Both the position numbers and the translations under genes were made by a program. The notes below the pieces were generated by a model. It made no database searches, had not been told where the DNA came from, and saw only the letters and a program-made list of their open reading frames with translations. From Cystobasidiopsis lactophilus (Eukaryota > Basidiomycota > Agaricostilbomycetes > Agaricostilbales > Chionosphaeraceae): a stretch of 64,000 nt of DNA. This document shows positions 21,488 through 31,986 of the stretch, piece after piece. The DNA lies in the NCBI GenBank assembly GCA_001599975.1, contig BCIO01000001.1, positions 3,014,293 to 3,078,292 of the forward strand, in the 5' to 3' direction. Every line of letters starts with the position of its first letter. The stretch's first letter is position 1.

Positions 21488-23671
21488 ATGTCGAGCTCGT
21501 CAAGTGCGACCGCTAACCGTTATGGGAGTATCTCGGGTCGTACTGCCGTGTCAGGTGCGTTGTGGTTTGCTCTTTTGGAGACGCTTCCCGAGCTCATTTC
21601 TATGAAAGGGTCCGAGCATCACAGACGGACCTCGTCCATGAAAAAGGGGGCCACCACAGACGCCTACAGCACACCATCAGGCTCTCGAATGGGCCCTGCT
21701 GGCGACAGCAGCCGGTTCAACAGCTGGAAGTACCCGTCGCCCTCTTCGAGCTCGAGCGCCAACTCCTCCTTCGCCTCCTTGTCGACGCCCGCAACCTCGC
21801 CCGAGCAATCCCTCAAAGGCAGCCCAGCAGGCGAACTCCTCCCTGCCAATATCCTGCTCCGCACCATCGAGGAATCTGGCTCTGACGACTCGGACGACTC
21901 TTACTCCTGTGAAGGCTCGCCCACCTCGCGCTCAGCGGCCAAGCACCGCTCTTCTCCCTCCCTCCCATATGGCCCATTAGTCTCCTCCTACAACCCTCAC
22001 TACCAGCGACACGCCGCCCCCATGTTCCGGTCCGACCGCGCGTCCATTTTGCGGCTCCTCCACTCCACCGCGCGCCGCTTCAAACCTGTCGACTACGGCT
22101 ACGGCCTGATCTTCATGGCGTCCCTCATCGTCTTCACCGCTGCTTTGTCAGGCGTCGGCTACGTCCCAGTCCCGGCGACCTTGCCTCTCCCGAAAGTCCA
22201 CATCGACATGGATCAGCTCCCCATCCGAGCAGCCCCCATCCCCCGCCTCGCGCCCCAAGCCGCACCTCAACCCGTCATGGTGCCCGTGCGAGCACGGCGG
22301 CCGGTCGTCGTCGAAGAGGAGGCGGATGTGCAGCACTACCGCAAGGTGGAGCCACTTCGCGAGCAAGCGCACACTGGCGAGGATGTGCCTTTGGTCATCA
22401 CGGAGGAAGCAGAAGCTGGCGACGATGACGATGATCTGTCTGCCTTCACTCAACTGCAAGAGCAACGCCGAGCAGAACAGCTTCAACCCGCCGACACCGC
22501 TGTAGAGACGGCAGCCACCGTTGGCGACAGTGACGAAGACTTTGTCGAAAACGTCCAAGAGGCCCTTGCGGACGACGATGTGTTTGAGCGCGAGCCGTTG
22601 CCAGCATCTCCGGCCGAGGACGAGGAAGAGGTGGAGGAGGACGCGTCTCCGGTGGCGGACGAATTCGATGGCCAGTCACAAGAGCTGGAACAGCAAGACG
22701 ACGACGCAGTCTTTGATGACACCTCAGCTGATGCCGACGAGATCAACTTGGATGGCGACGACGACGTTTTTGGGCCGTCTCCGGCTGAGGAGGGCGACGA
22801 AGTCTTCGAGTCGGCTGCCGACGACGACGCTGCAGAAGAAGACGACCTCATTCAGGACTCGCCTTCTTCGCCTGCTCTTGACGACGCTCACGCTGGCCAT
22901 TATCACCACGACCCCGAGTCCAACATCTTCCAAAAGGCGCCGTCCGAGCCGGAGCTCCACCAAGCCCACGGCCCGGCATTGCAGAAGACGGAGAGCGAGC
23001 ACTGGTTCGTGGCCAAGCACAACCGCGACCTCAACAACGGCCAATACAAGATCGAATACGACCCACAGAGCGGGGAGTACATCGTCACTGAAAACTCGGA
23101 CGACGAAGCCAAGGCGCTCTCGCCCGAGGACTATGATCTCAAGCCGGTCGAGCGAAAGTGGGTGTTTTTGCCCTTCTCATTGCCCGAGGTCTTTTCTAAG
23201 AACCCAAACCAGGAAGCGAGCTGTCGGCTTAAGATAAATCCGCCCTTCCATCGCGGTCGCCTTCACCCGCCTGTCCGTCGGGTTGTACCAACATCTGCCT
23301 TGCCCAGTTCGGCGGGCGTGTACGATTCCAGCAGGAGCAGACCGCCCATCGTCAACTCGGCCACCGGCACATCGACCTTTGGGCGCGCTCTAAGTTGCCA
23401 CTCAAGCTCCTGCGACAGAGCCCTCTGGGGCAAATCCTACCCGTCACGATGTTTCATCGAATACCCCCACACCCTCGTTCGCACTACTATCATACACAAG
23501 CCGCCCTTCTTTCTTCCCGTCCAAGACCAGTCGTTTTGGAGGCTGGCCTCGGGCGGTTTCGACTGCCCTTTCCTGACCAAGGACCCCGCTCTTCTGCGTC
23601 CTATCCCTCTTGAAAAGAAAGTCGGGAGAATGGCTCTTGTTTTAAGGCTTCATCGAGGCCTTCACATGTAA
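21488..23671 (+). CDS. Acidic single-pass membrane protein, unrecognised family
   Basis: I do not recognise the family. The start at 21488 gives MSSSSSATANRYGSISGRTA. A probable 54-nt intron (21555-21608, gtgcgt...aaag) is a multiple of three, so the frame stays open with or without splicing. A Ser-rich region of about 180 residues precedes one clear transmembrane helix, YGLIFMASLIVFTAALSGVG, flanked by basic residues on its N side (HSTARRFKPVDYG), which suggests a cytosolic N-terminus. The following ~300 residues are strongly acidic (runs such as EDEEEVEEDA), then EHWFVAKHNRDLNNGQYKIE and YDPQSGEYIVTENSDDEAKA. The 3' end is uncertain. A gtgggt donor at about 23158 followed by ...tctaag would bring a stop at 23237; a later exon in another frame (GHRHIDLWARSKLPLKLLRQ, to 23613) is also possible. 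The uninterrupted frame ends at 23671. Confidence 0.6.
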   Translation: MSSSSSATANRYGSISGRTAVSGALWFALLETLPELISMKGSEHHRRTSSMKKGATTDAYSTPSGSRMGPAGDSSRFNSWKYPSPSSSSSANSSFASLSTPATSPEQSLKGSPAGELLPANILLRTIEESGSDDSDDSYSCEGSPTSRSAAKHRSSPSLPYGPLVSSYNPHYQRHAAPMFRSDRASILRLLHSTARRFKPVDYGYGLIFMASLIVFTAALSGVGYVPVPATLPLPKVHIDMDQLPIRAAPIPRLAPQAAPQPVMVPVRARRPVVVEEEADVQHYRKVEPLREQAHTGEDVPLVITEEAEAGDDDDDLSAFTQLQEQRRAEQLQPADTAVETAATVGDSDEDFVENVQEALADDDVFEREPLPASPAEDEEEVEEDASPVADEFDGQSQELEQQDDDAVFDDTSADADEINLDGDDDVFGPSPAEEGDEVFESAADDDAAEEDDLIQDSPSSPALDDAHAGHYHHDPESNIFQKAPSEPELHQAHGPALQKTESEHWFVAKHNRDLNNGQYKIEYDPQSGEYIVTENSDDEAKALSPEDYDLKPVERKWVFLPFSLPEVFSKNPNQEASCRLKINPPFHRGRLHPPVRRVVPTSALPSSAGVYDSSRSRPPIVNSATGTSTFGRALSCHSSSCDRALWGKSYPSRCFIEYPHTLVRTTIIHKPPFFLPVQDQSFWRLASGGFDCPFLTKDPALLRPIPLEKKVGRMALVLRLHRGLHM

Positions 23672-23961
23672 TCTCATGCCTGCTTTTCATTCCTCATGCG
23701 CCCTTCAAACAATGAGCCATTTGCTCGAAGACCCTGCGATGGTACCATAGACGAAGGTTTGCCATCCTGCAGCTGGCGTGTCGACTCCTCGTCGGTTGGG
23801 GGTCGAGCTGGCGTGGACAGGCAGGGGCTCGTCGCATGAGGAGCCCCGTTCGGCGTCGACGTCCAGCAATATCTTCTTCACTCGTCGTCTGTGCCGCGAA
23901 TGGAAGAGAGTTGTGGCGCAAAGGGGGCGCCGAACATGGTTTCCAGCCTTTGGTCTAGCGG

Positions 23962-24396
23962 CTACACTTGCTTCTCTTGCTTTTTCGAGAGCAGGCGGCG
24001 GTCCTCGTCCGACAGAGAGAAAGCTTCCTGCTTCCATTGCTCGAACCGTCGTCGAAGCTGGGAGCAAGAGAGCCATTAAAACCTTTCCGCCGAGTGAGAG
24101 TGATTGGGCAGAAGCGTACCGGCACGAAGCAATGTTGCTGTGGCCCAAAATCATAGAACAGAGCACCGTACGCAAGCGTCACTGTCATATGTCCGTGTCA
24201 GTGTCCCTGGTCGCAAGGCAACTGGCAGACCGAAAGAAGAGCATTTACCGACAGACAATCCAAAAGCAAAGATCTGGACGCCCTTTTGCAAGCGTGAAGG
24301 CGCTGCGAACTCTGCAAGAGGTGGCAAAGACGCTGGTCCAGATGTTGGCGGCCTGTGCATGGCAGAGACGGGAGGGGCTGGAGGTTTGGTGGCCAT
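23962..24396 (-). CDS. Small single-pass membrane protein (about 100 residues), unrecognised
   Basis: Three small exons join into a coherent protein. Exon 1 starts MATKPPAPPVSAMHRPP and runs to GVQIFAFGLSV. A g|gtaaat...gacag intron follows, then TLAYGALFYDFGPQQHCFVP, a gtacgc...cccag intron, and LRRRFEQWKQEAFSLSDEDR and RLLSKKQEKQV before the stop. One hydrophobic helix (VQIFAFGLSVVTLAYGALFY) is followed by a conserved-looking D-F-G-P turn and a basic/acidic amphipathic helix. A short N-terminus, one membrane helix and a charged C-terminal helix are typical of small mitochondrial inner-membrane assembly factors, but that is an inference from shape only. A long plus-strand frame (23778-24413) overlaps it and lacks such features. 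It is divergent from the ING gene (195 bp apart). Confidence 0.6.
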
Positions 24397-24591
24397 TTTG
24401 TCGGCCGTTGTAAGGACTGCTTCAGATGCCTAGACCGCTGAGTTCCAGCACCGCTGCGAGCATACATCAGCAAAAGTGTCCATCTCTTTGAGCATAAAGC
24501 AAGCCCACAAGCAACTCTTTTATCGACCGCGAGTCGCGGAGAAGGGGCAGGAAGCTGTTGCTCCTGGTCAACGAAAGAGTCGCAGGAAGAA

Positions 24592-26470
24592 ATGTCGCGA
24601 GCAGCAGCGCAATACGCTCGTCCGCCTGTGGAGCAGACCGAGGTTGCGCACCTGTCGCTGCAGGCGGCGGACATCATCGAGTCGCTGCCGGCCTCCCTCA
24701 CCCGCAACTTGTCCGACCTCAAGGAGCTCGACGCCGTTCTGTCCACCGCCCTGCGCGACATCACGGCCCGCCTGAACAAGCTGCTGCACATGATCGAAGA
24801 CCCCAACTGCACGGCCCCCCAGCGCCTCGAATTCCTCAAAGTCGTCGCCGAGGAGGCCATCACCTTCAAGCTCGGCAACGAGGACAAGATCCGGGTCGCT
24901 ACCGCCTCCTGCGACACCATCGTGCAGCACACCCATCAGCTCGACCTGGTCGTCTCCCTCTTGTGCTCGCTCATGCCAGAGGCAATGCTCGAGCTGCTGC
25001 CCGCCTCGACCACGCCCGCTGGCTACCCCCACCTCTTCCCTTCGTACTGCCAGTCTCAATACACCTCCTCCGCCTACAACACCAAGGCCAGAGAGCAGCA
25101 GTTCCCTCCAGTGCCTGCTTATGGCGCTCCGCCCACTCGCATCTCGCAGACCAACTACGCCCAAGCTGTTGAGAACGTTCGCCGTTACCAGAGCGAGAGC
25201 AACCTGGCGCCGCCCAAGCCGGCCACAAAGCCCAAGGTCGTTGAGAAGAAACGCTGTGCGTTGTTCGGCTTAGAGCAGCCCACTTTTTGTTGTCGCTGAT
25301 TTTGAGTTCAACTCCAGCGGCACCATCAAGCGCCTTGAACGCCCCGCCCGAGAAGCGAGCCCGCAATACGTCGTCAACCGGCCACGCCATTCCGGCCCCA
25401 CCACAATTGTACAAGCTAGGAGGGGACGACAAGGCGGGCTCAGCGTCCGGAGCGGCAGCGGGGGAAAGCGATGCGAGTGCGGCCGTCAAGCGCGCTCGCA
25501 AGACTCCCACCCCTGTACCAGCTGCCCCTGCTCCTGCTGCAGCCCTTCCCCCTTCGGTTGCAGCTGCTGGGCCGGCAGCCAGTCTGTCGACCACAACGGA
25601 AATGGACCTGGACGCCCCTTCTGGCGATATTCCCGTTCCACCCGCTCCCGTCAACGCCGACAGCCCCAGCACATCTGGCTCGTCCTCCGCCAAGGCTTCC
25701 ACGGTCACTGCTGCCCGCCGGCCTAAGTCCACCGTCGCGGCAATCGACACCAATTTGGCGGCCGCCGGGGCTTCCTCCGCCCCTGGCAGTGCCAGTGCTC
25801 CACCTACCAGTGCAGGTGGTGAAGCAGGTGGTGTTTCGCCGGTGCCTGGTCGTCGTCGGGCTGCCAGCAGCCGCAAAGCGTGCGTGTCCTACTTCGCCTT
25901 TTGACTCTGCGAAGAGCCCAGCTGACAAGGGACTTTACGAACCTGAAGTGAGCCTTCGCCTGATCCCAGTGGCAAGCCTTCGCCTTTGTTGGGCAGCGCT
26001 ACCACCACGGCTCGCGGCGGCCCCAAGCGGCGCGTTTCCACCGCTGTGGATGAAGACGGGCTTGGCGGAGGCCGCCAGTCACCTGCGCTTGACGCTGGAG
26101 GATACCCACCGTCGGGTGCGCCCCCCAAGGACACCTCTGGCCCCGGGGGCAAAGGCAAAGGCGGCGCGCCTTCGTCGCCCGAGCAATACGACCGCCGATA
26201 CTGCTACTGCAACTCGGTCAGCTATGGCGAGATGATTGGCTGTGACGGGGACAACTGCTACCGAGAGTGGTTCCACCTGTCGTGCTGCGGCCTCTCGATG
26301 CCGCCTTCTGGGCGATGGTACTGCGCAAGTCTTCCTTTTGTTGTTGCCTAATCCGCGCGTGAGGCTGACCGCCTCTGCCTCAGGATGACTGCAAGAAGCT
26401 GCAGCAAACCGAGACGGTCGCTCCGACTGGCAAGACGCGGAAGTACCCACGCAATTTGGGCACGATTTGA
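24592..26470 (+). CDS. ING-family PHD-finger chromatin protein
   Basis: ING proteins read histone H3K4 methylation and anchor histone acetyltransferase or deacetylase complexes (NuA4, NuA3, Rpd3 in yeast). The N-terminal ING domain is clear: IIESLPASLTRNLSDLKELD, then LRDITARLNKLLHMIEDPN and KLGNEDKIRVATASCDTIVQ. A long Ala/Pro/Ser-rich linker with basic clusters follows. The C-terminal PHD finger reads YCYCNSVSYGEMIGCDGDNC, then YREWFHLSCCGLSMPPSGRW and YCDDCKKL, with all eight C4HC3 ligands and the aromatic Y at the start of the H3K4me3 pocket. The PHD is split after W-Y-C by an intron with a GCAAGT donor (26325-26383), which restores YCDDC. The first intron is T|gtgcgt...ccag|CGGCACC. Which complex it serves cannot be told. 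Confidence 0.92.
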
Positions 26471-26759
26471 CCTCTGAGGATGGGTTCCTAGAAAGAAATA
26501 TGTTGTTGCGCTCGGAACACCCTCAATTTCTACTTGTACACTACTAGTGCAGTTCAGCCGTATGGGGGGAATCCCACAAACCGTCCAAAGCCGCTTCATG
26601 AGGCGGCCGTCCAAGGAACGCGTCCTCTATCTTAGTCATGCTCAACCAACCCTTCGTTCCCTCCTTCTGTCTCCATTCGTGCTAAAGCCACTCATTGTCG
26701 CTCAATCAGCCTGTTACGGCCTTGTCTTCCTCTTGCTGTCTCCGTTCGTGCCAGCCGCC

Positions 26760-27978
26760 ATGGTCTTATTTGCCAGGTCGCCACTCTTTTATAAGTTTGC
26801 GTTGTTAGTGGCGGCGGCAAGCTCTGTCCAAGGTTACGACTGGCGCCTGGATGCCTGGAAGTGGCCGTGGACCGACGATGAAGCCAAGGCAGCAACGCCA
26901 TTTCGAGAGATTGTGAACCGTCTTTTCCTCCGCCCTCTTGCGATGAACTGAGAGGCAATTGCTCGGCCAGGTCTGCTTCGGCGACTCTCTCTCAGACAAG
27001 GGCAATGTTCTCAGTCTCAGCAACGGCACCTGGCCCCTGCCGCAGTACTACTACGAAGGCCGCTTCTCAAACGGTCCCGTGTGGATAGAAGAGGTGGCTC
27101 ACGGCTTAGCCCTGCCTTTGCGCGACTTTGCGATAGGGTCAGAGCTTTCCCTTCGCCATTGTCCATCAAACTCAACCAAGTACACTCCATGACAGTGGCG
27201 CGACCAGCGACAACGACCTGTCTCAAGGCATGACGGGGCCGCCAAACTCGACGTTTCCGGCACCGTCCATGATGGACCAAATCGCCTCTTACTTGGACTC
27301 AGAACACCGCTCTATGACCAGCCACTACACGCTTTTCGTGATCAATGTCGGCTCCAACGACATCTTCTTCAACCGGGAAGTGCACGCGTCCCAAACCGCC
27401 GAGAAGATTCAGGTCGCGGTGGATCGCCTGAGGGCGAACGGGGCTTGGGCAATCCTCTTGGTCGCTCCCCCATCTCTGGAGTTCACCCCTTGGTTTCAAG
27501 ACATAGAGCCTGAGGCCCGACAGCAAGTAGCCGCCTATCACGAACTGCTCCGATTCGAGCTCCGTCGGCTGCGCCTGAAACTCCAGTCGAAAACTTACAA
27601 GCTGCGCGTGGTGAGAAGCAATTTGTCACAGCGAGCCATGGCCTCCAAATCTGACCTTCTCGGGCGCAAAAGGCCTTCGCCGACCTTTACACCCTCTTCG
27701 TTTGGATCTGGGAGGCGCCGGAACGCTTTGGCCTGAATCCCAGCCTCAAATCGACTAGCTGCCTGGAGGGCGTTTACCAACCACGGCCAGACGGGGCGAT
27801 CAGCGAGTGCAACGCGCCAAACGATCACCTGTACTTCGACGAGGTGAGGTGGTTACATGCACATGCTCGAGACGCACTGAGCTCAGTTGTCTACTGTACT
27901 CAGTTCCACCCCGCGGCTGTTGGCCACCACGAGAGCGCGCGCATAGCGAGAGAGGCAATCCTCAAGCGCTTCTTTTGA
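26760..27978 (+). CDS. Secreted GDSL-family esterase (CE16-like)
   Basis: A secreted SGNH/GDSL hydrolase similar to fungal acetylesterases that deacetylate plant cell-wall sugars. The start gives a signal peptide (MVLFARSPLFYKFALLVAAA, SSVQG). An intron after FREI joins to VCFGDSLSDKGNVLS, block I with the nucleophile Ser. FSNGPVWIEEVAHGL follows, then GATSDNDLSQG (block II-like) and FVINVGSNDIFFN (block III with G-x-N-D). The C-terminal exon carries YFDEFHPAAVGHHESA, block V with the catalytic Asp and His. The last introns are at about 27125-27191 and near 27620-27680, and the one before FHP ends in ...ctcag at 27902. The stop is at 27976-27978. Full length for the family. Confidence 0.85.
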
Positions 27979-28917
27979 CTGCTTTCGACATCACTCTCAC
28001 CGCCGGTCTAAGACGGACGAGCTGGAGCTGTTCGTAGTGCTTGAGAGCCTTCGAATTAAGGGTTTTAGCCGGCCCGTGGTGCCCAGTGAGTCTAAATTCT
28101 CCTTAGCGCGCGTCTCTCATTGATCGCCCATTACATAGGCTTGGACGATGGGGCATCCTCCCTGGTGCCTGAAGCGGCCACTGCAGTAGCACGATAGCAC
28201 TACCAATGTTATCTCGACACATACATCTCACATTTGGCATCTGGACCGGCTGGCTAGGGCTGGCTCGACCTCCACCGATGTCACCTTAGGAATGGCTCCA
28301 CTTCAGCAAACACTTTTTTTCTCCGCTGGAGACGTGTGCCGTTGCACTGCCGTGGCCAACTAGACGTGTTCAATTCTAAAGCAGCAAATCCTGCCTACTT
28401 GCAGGCGGCGAAGAGCGGCCAGCCTTTTGGGAGGGAGCGCCTCTCCCAGGCTGGTGGTGGAGCCAATCCGCCCGATGGATGGTTATGATCCCTATGATAG
28501 AAGGGTGCCGTCAGAATGATGTAGCCCATTAGACGAGCAACATCTTTTTTGTATTGCTACAGAGGAACCGGATGTTGATCCGAAAACAGTCGACGAGACG
28601 GCCGAGTGGCAATTTGGACTTCGTCCGTTTACCACCAACAGCTCCTGGTGTAGCTGCGTCTACCGGGCCCCTTCGTGCACCGTCGCCAGCCGCTGCTGTC
28701 TAGCATACACCCGGGCGCCAGCTCGCTCCTGCTGCATTGCTGAATCGCCGCTGTCGGGCTGCTTTGAAAGCGCAGACCATGGCCAACTGGTAGCACCTGT
28801 TACAGTCCCTGCTTCACCCGGTCCGACTCTTCTCTACGTTGGCCAGTGCTGCACTCAACGACCGCCGGACGCAAAAGTTTATGCAGGCCTTGGGCTGGGA
28901 TTTGCCTGTTGACAGCA
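27979..28917. other. 940-bp gene-free interval with a strong hairpin
   Basis: No coding region with domain-like content could be found on either strand. The first ~90 bp are the esterase 3' flank and the last ~150 bp lead into the YTH gene. The centre holds a long hairpin (28419-28454), a T6 run at 28545-28550 and a T7 run near 28314-28321. It is the best candidate in the window for an unannotated structured RNA, but I see no match to tRNA, U-snRNA or SRP RNA consensus. Confidence 0.5.
28419..28454. other. 14-bp stem-loop with 3-nt bulge
   Basis: ccagcct (28419-28425) pairs with aggctgg (28448-28454), then a ttt bulge, then gggaggg (28429-28435) pairs with ctctccc (28441-28447) with one G-U pair, closing on a 5-nt agcgc loop. 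On the plus strand a T6 run follows about 90 nt downstream. Confidence 0.6.
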
Positions 28918-31689
28918 ATGCCGGAGAGCGGGCAGTACAACGCTCCGTACGCATCCGTTTTCTCTCTTTTTTGACAAGTTTGCCTGGCTTACAGGTCGGC
29001 TCGGAGCTGCAGGGCCGAGTTCCAATACGTCGGTGGCGGCGGACAGCAGGATAGCGGCTCCTCAGCTCGCTTCACGCCTAGTCCTTCCTCATGGTCTTAC
29101 CTTCGCTCTCAGCCTGGCTCGGCAGGCTCGCCGGTCTACTCCAACAGCGGCTCGCAAGCCACTGAGCACCAGCAGTACTCGCCTTACCACCGCTTTCCGC
29201 CTCAGCAATACCCAGCCTATCAGCCGGAGTACTGGCCTTCGCAAGAGCTGCCCAGCTCTTTGTCGCCGCCTATGGGATACACGGGTCCACCGCAAGAAGG
29301 GCCAGTCTATTGGTCTCATCCTGGCTGGCTTTCGCAAAACGACATGCAACCTTACGGCAGCACATCTGGGCCGGAGCATTACTCTTACATGTCGCCAAAG
29401 GCGCCCGAAGTGCCAGCCCAAGTCTATGACGACGATGGCAACCCGCTGTACGCACAACCGCCGCCTTCTTCAGCCGCCAACATGTATCCGTACATGTCTT
29501 CACCACCTTTCTACGGCATGGTAGCCGCACAGCCAGCGGCGCCCTACAACGTCGGGATGCACCAGTACTCGAGCGAGCCGCCGCCGCCGCTGACCGCTGG
29601 CCAGCTGCAGCCGCAAACCCAGACGTTTGTGCCCCAGCCACCGCCACCAGAGCTCACCCGAGGCCACTTGGCCCAGGCCAACCTGCACAATGTGGCCTAC
29701 AACATCCCGCGACCCATCAGCCACCAATACCCAGAGCAGCAGCACCGCAAGCGGACTCACGGCATTCGCAACGCGCTGCCCAAACCCCCGCCTCAGTGAG
29801 CGCTGACCTGATTTGACTCTGCTGATAAACCACTGACATTGGATGCCGATTCCCAGCTCTGACCATGCGATGTGGGTGGGCAACGTGCCCGGCGATGCGA
29901 CGCACTCCGAGCTGTGGCGCTTTTTTGACAACCGGCCCGCGCCGGCTACGGCGGGCATCGTCCACGACAGCTCGGTTGACCCTACGGCTGCTCCGGACTT
30001 AAACCAAAGCGGCGTGCAGTCGATCCATCTCATCGCTCGGTCCAATTGCTGCTTCGTCAATTACGCCTCGGCCGCGCATTTGGTTCAAGCGCTCCAGAGC
30101 TGCGCAGGCGTGCCCCTCCGCCAACACGACCCGAGGGCCAAGGACCTCGTCTGTCGGGTCCGCAAGAAGGACGACGATTTGAAGACCGGTGTTGGAGCTC
30201 AGCGAGGCCGGGGCATGCACCACCAATGGGCTGCCGATCAGCAGCGGGCTGCCAAAGAGGCTCGCGAGGCTGCCAAGGTTTCTGAGGGTACACTGCCGTC
30301 CTCGGCAGAGGCCCCGATACTTGAGAGCCCCAAGACGCCGGCCTCGAAGGCCACCCCGCAGTCAAGCAGCAAATCGCCGGGCTCCACGGACCCGTCCATC
30401 TCCACGGCCTCGACTACTTCTTCCTTTCTCGCCTCGCATTTTTCAAGGCGATTCTTTGTCCTTAAGGTGAGCCCATCGGTGCCTTTCAGCGGGGGGCCAA
30501 CAACGCTGAAAATCTGCCCTGCAACTGCGCAGTCTCACACCGAAGACGACCTGAAACTTAGCATTGCTCAGGGTGTGTGGGCGACCCAGAGTCACAACGA
30601 AGTAAGTGGCGCCAGATCGGGCTCGGCTCGTAGTGACGCTGAGCTCTGTCGGAACAGCCCGTGTTAGATCAAGCCTACCGCACCTGCCGCGACGGCGTCT
30701 ACCTCTTCTTCAGTGCCAACAAGACTGGGGAGTTCTTTGGCGTAGCCAAGTCAGTCTCCTGCTCGTGCGGGGTGCCCTTTGTGTTGAACTTACAAATTTT
30801 GGGTTCGCAGAATGGCTAGCGCCCTGGGCCGAGAGAGCAGCAACTCCATCTCGTCAGGTGGCACCGTGGGATCGTTGGCCTCTGCTTCTTCGCTGCGAGC
30901 AAACGAGATGGCCATCCCAGAGGACTACCCGTTCGCGTCGCCGTCCGCTGCCGATGCCAGCAAAAAAATCCTCGCTGGCGCCAAGGGCTTCGTCAGCTCG
31001 CCGCAACCCGCAACGCCACAGTCAGAAGGCTCGTCCCTCAAGGCGCCGGTGGAGCAGGTGGCTTACGTCGCTGCCGCCAAGAACCAGCTGCAAAACTTGT
31101 CGGCGCCCGTTCCTCGCACGGCCTCCCCTCCGGAAGAGGGCGGCATCGCCGCCAGACGTGGCGCGACTCTCGACATCAACTCTCTCGCTGAAGTCGCTGG
31201 TGGCATCAAGGACCTGAGCTTCGACGCTCCGCTCGAACGATCGCTCTTGCCGGACGGTGACAACATCTTCCGCCGAGACACCTTGCTCAGCCCGACCACC
31301 CAAAATGCTCGGTTGGAGCAGATGGCGGCCACCGAGGAGGAAGACAAGGCAAAAGGACCCAAAGCTGCCACCAAGCGAAGCAGCGGCAGCGTAGACAAGG
31401 GCTGGGGGCGGCCTTTCAAAGTAGAGTGGATCAAGGCGAGTCCGACTTTGCTTCGAGTTCTCGCCAGCCACTCATTTATGCTGCCTAATCCAGGTCCAAA
31501 AAGTACCATTTAATCAAACCCGACATATCAAAAACGTCTTTAATCAGAACCGCGAAGTCAAAATCAGCCGCGATGGTGCGTGCTCTTTCTTGCGCCTAGA
31601 GCTGTCTGCTTACCGCCGTTGGGAACGCAGGCACGGAGCTGGACCCTTCCTCCGGCGAAACACTTTTAAAACTCTTTCAAAACGTATGA
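28918..31689 (+). CDS. YTH-domain m6A-reader-like protein with N-terminal RRM
   Basis: Probably a reader of N6-methyladenosine in RNA. The likely start (MPESGQYNAP, 28918) is followed by a Pro/Gln/Tyr-rich region of ~250 residues. An RRM-like module comes next: MWVGNVPGDATHSELWRFF gives the RNP2 strand and SNCCFVNYASAAHLVQAL the RNP1 strand. The YTH domain starts at RRFFVLKSHTEDDLKLSIAQ, GVWATQSHNE (first cage Trp) and GVYLFFSANKTGEFFGVAKM. A Ser/Ala-rich insertion of about 200 residues follows, after which the domain resumes with DKGWGRPFKVEWIK (candidate second cage Trp), VPFNQTRHIKNVFNQNREVK and SRDGTELDPSSGETLLKLFQ before the stop at 31689. At least four short introns interrupt the YTH part. 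RRM+YTH proteins occur in other fungi. Confidence 0.85.
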
Positions 31690-31986
31690 ACACCGACGCC
31701 ACCTCGACGACCTCAATTTACAAGGTTCATTTGGGCGACTTCCGGACTGGGGTTTCTTGGGGCAAGTCGTAGGGTCGGAGGCCCTTCTTGGAGGGCTTCC
31801 TGTTGTTTCTTTTTCTTCAGTTGTTGTGCGTTGGTGACTATGTGCTTCTTTTGTGGGTTTTCGGGCGAGAAATATACACGGCATCGTTTAGGGCTCAGGG
31901 GGCACAAGTGTACCATAGCATTCACAACAAACGCATCATACACGGCATATGCATCATCAGATTTCAGACAGCGACCAAAGTCAGCT

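Noticed and set aside
23778-24413. 211-codon plus-strand open frame
   Set aside because: Basic low-information sequence overlapping the spliced minus-strand membrane protein, which reads better.
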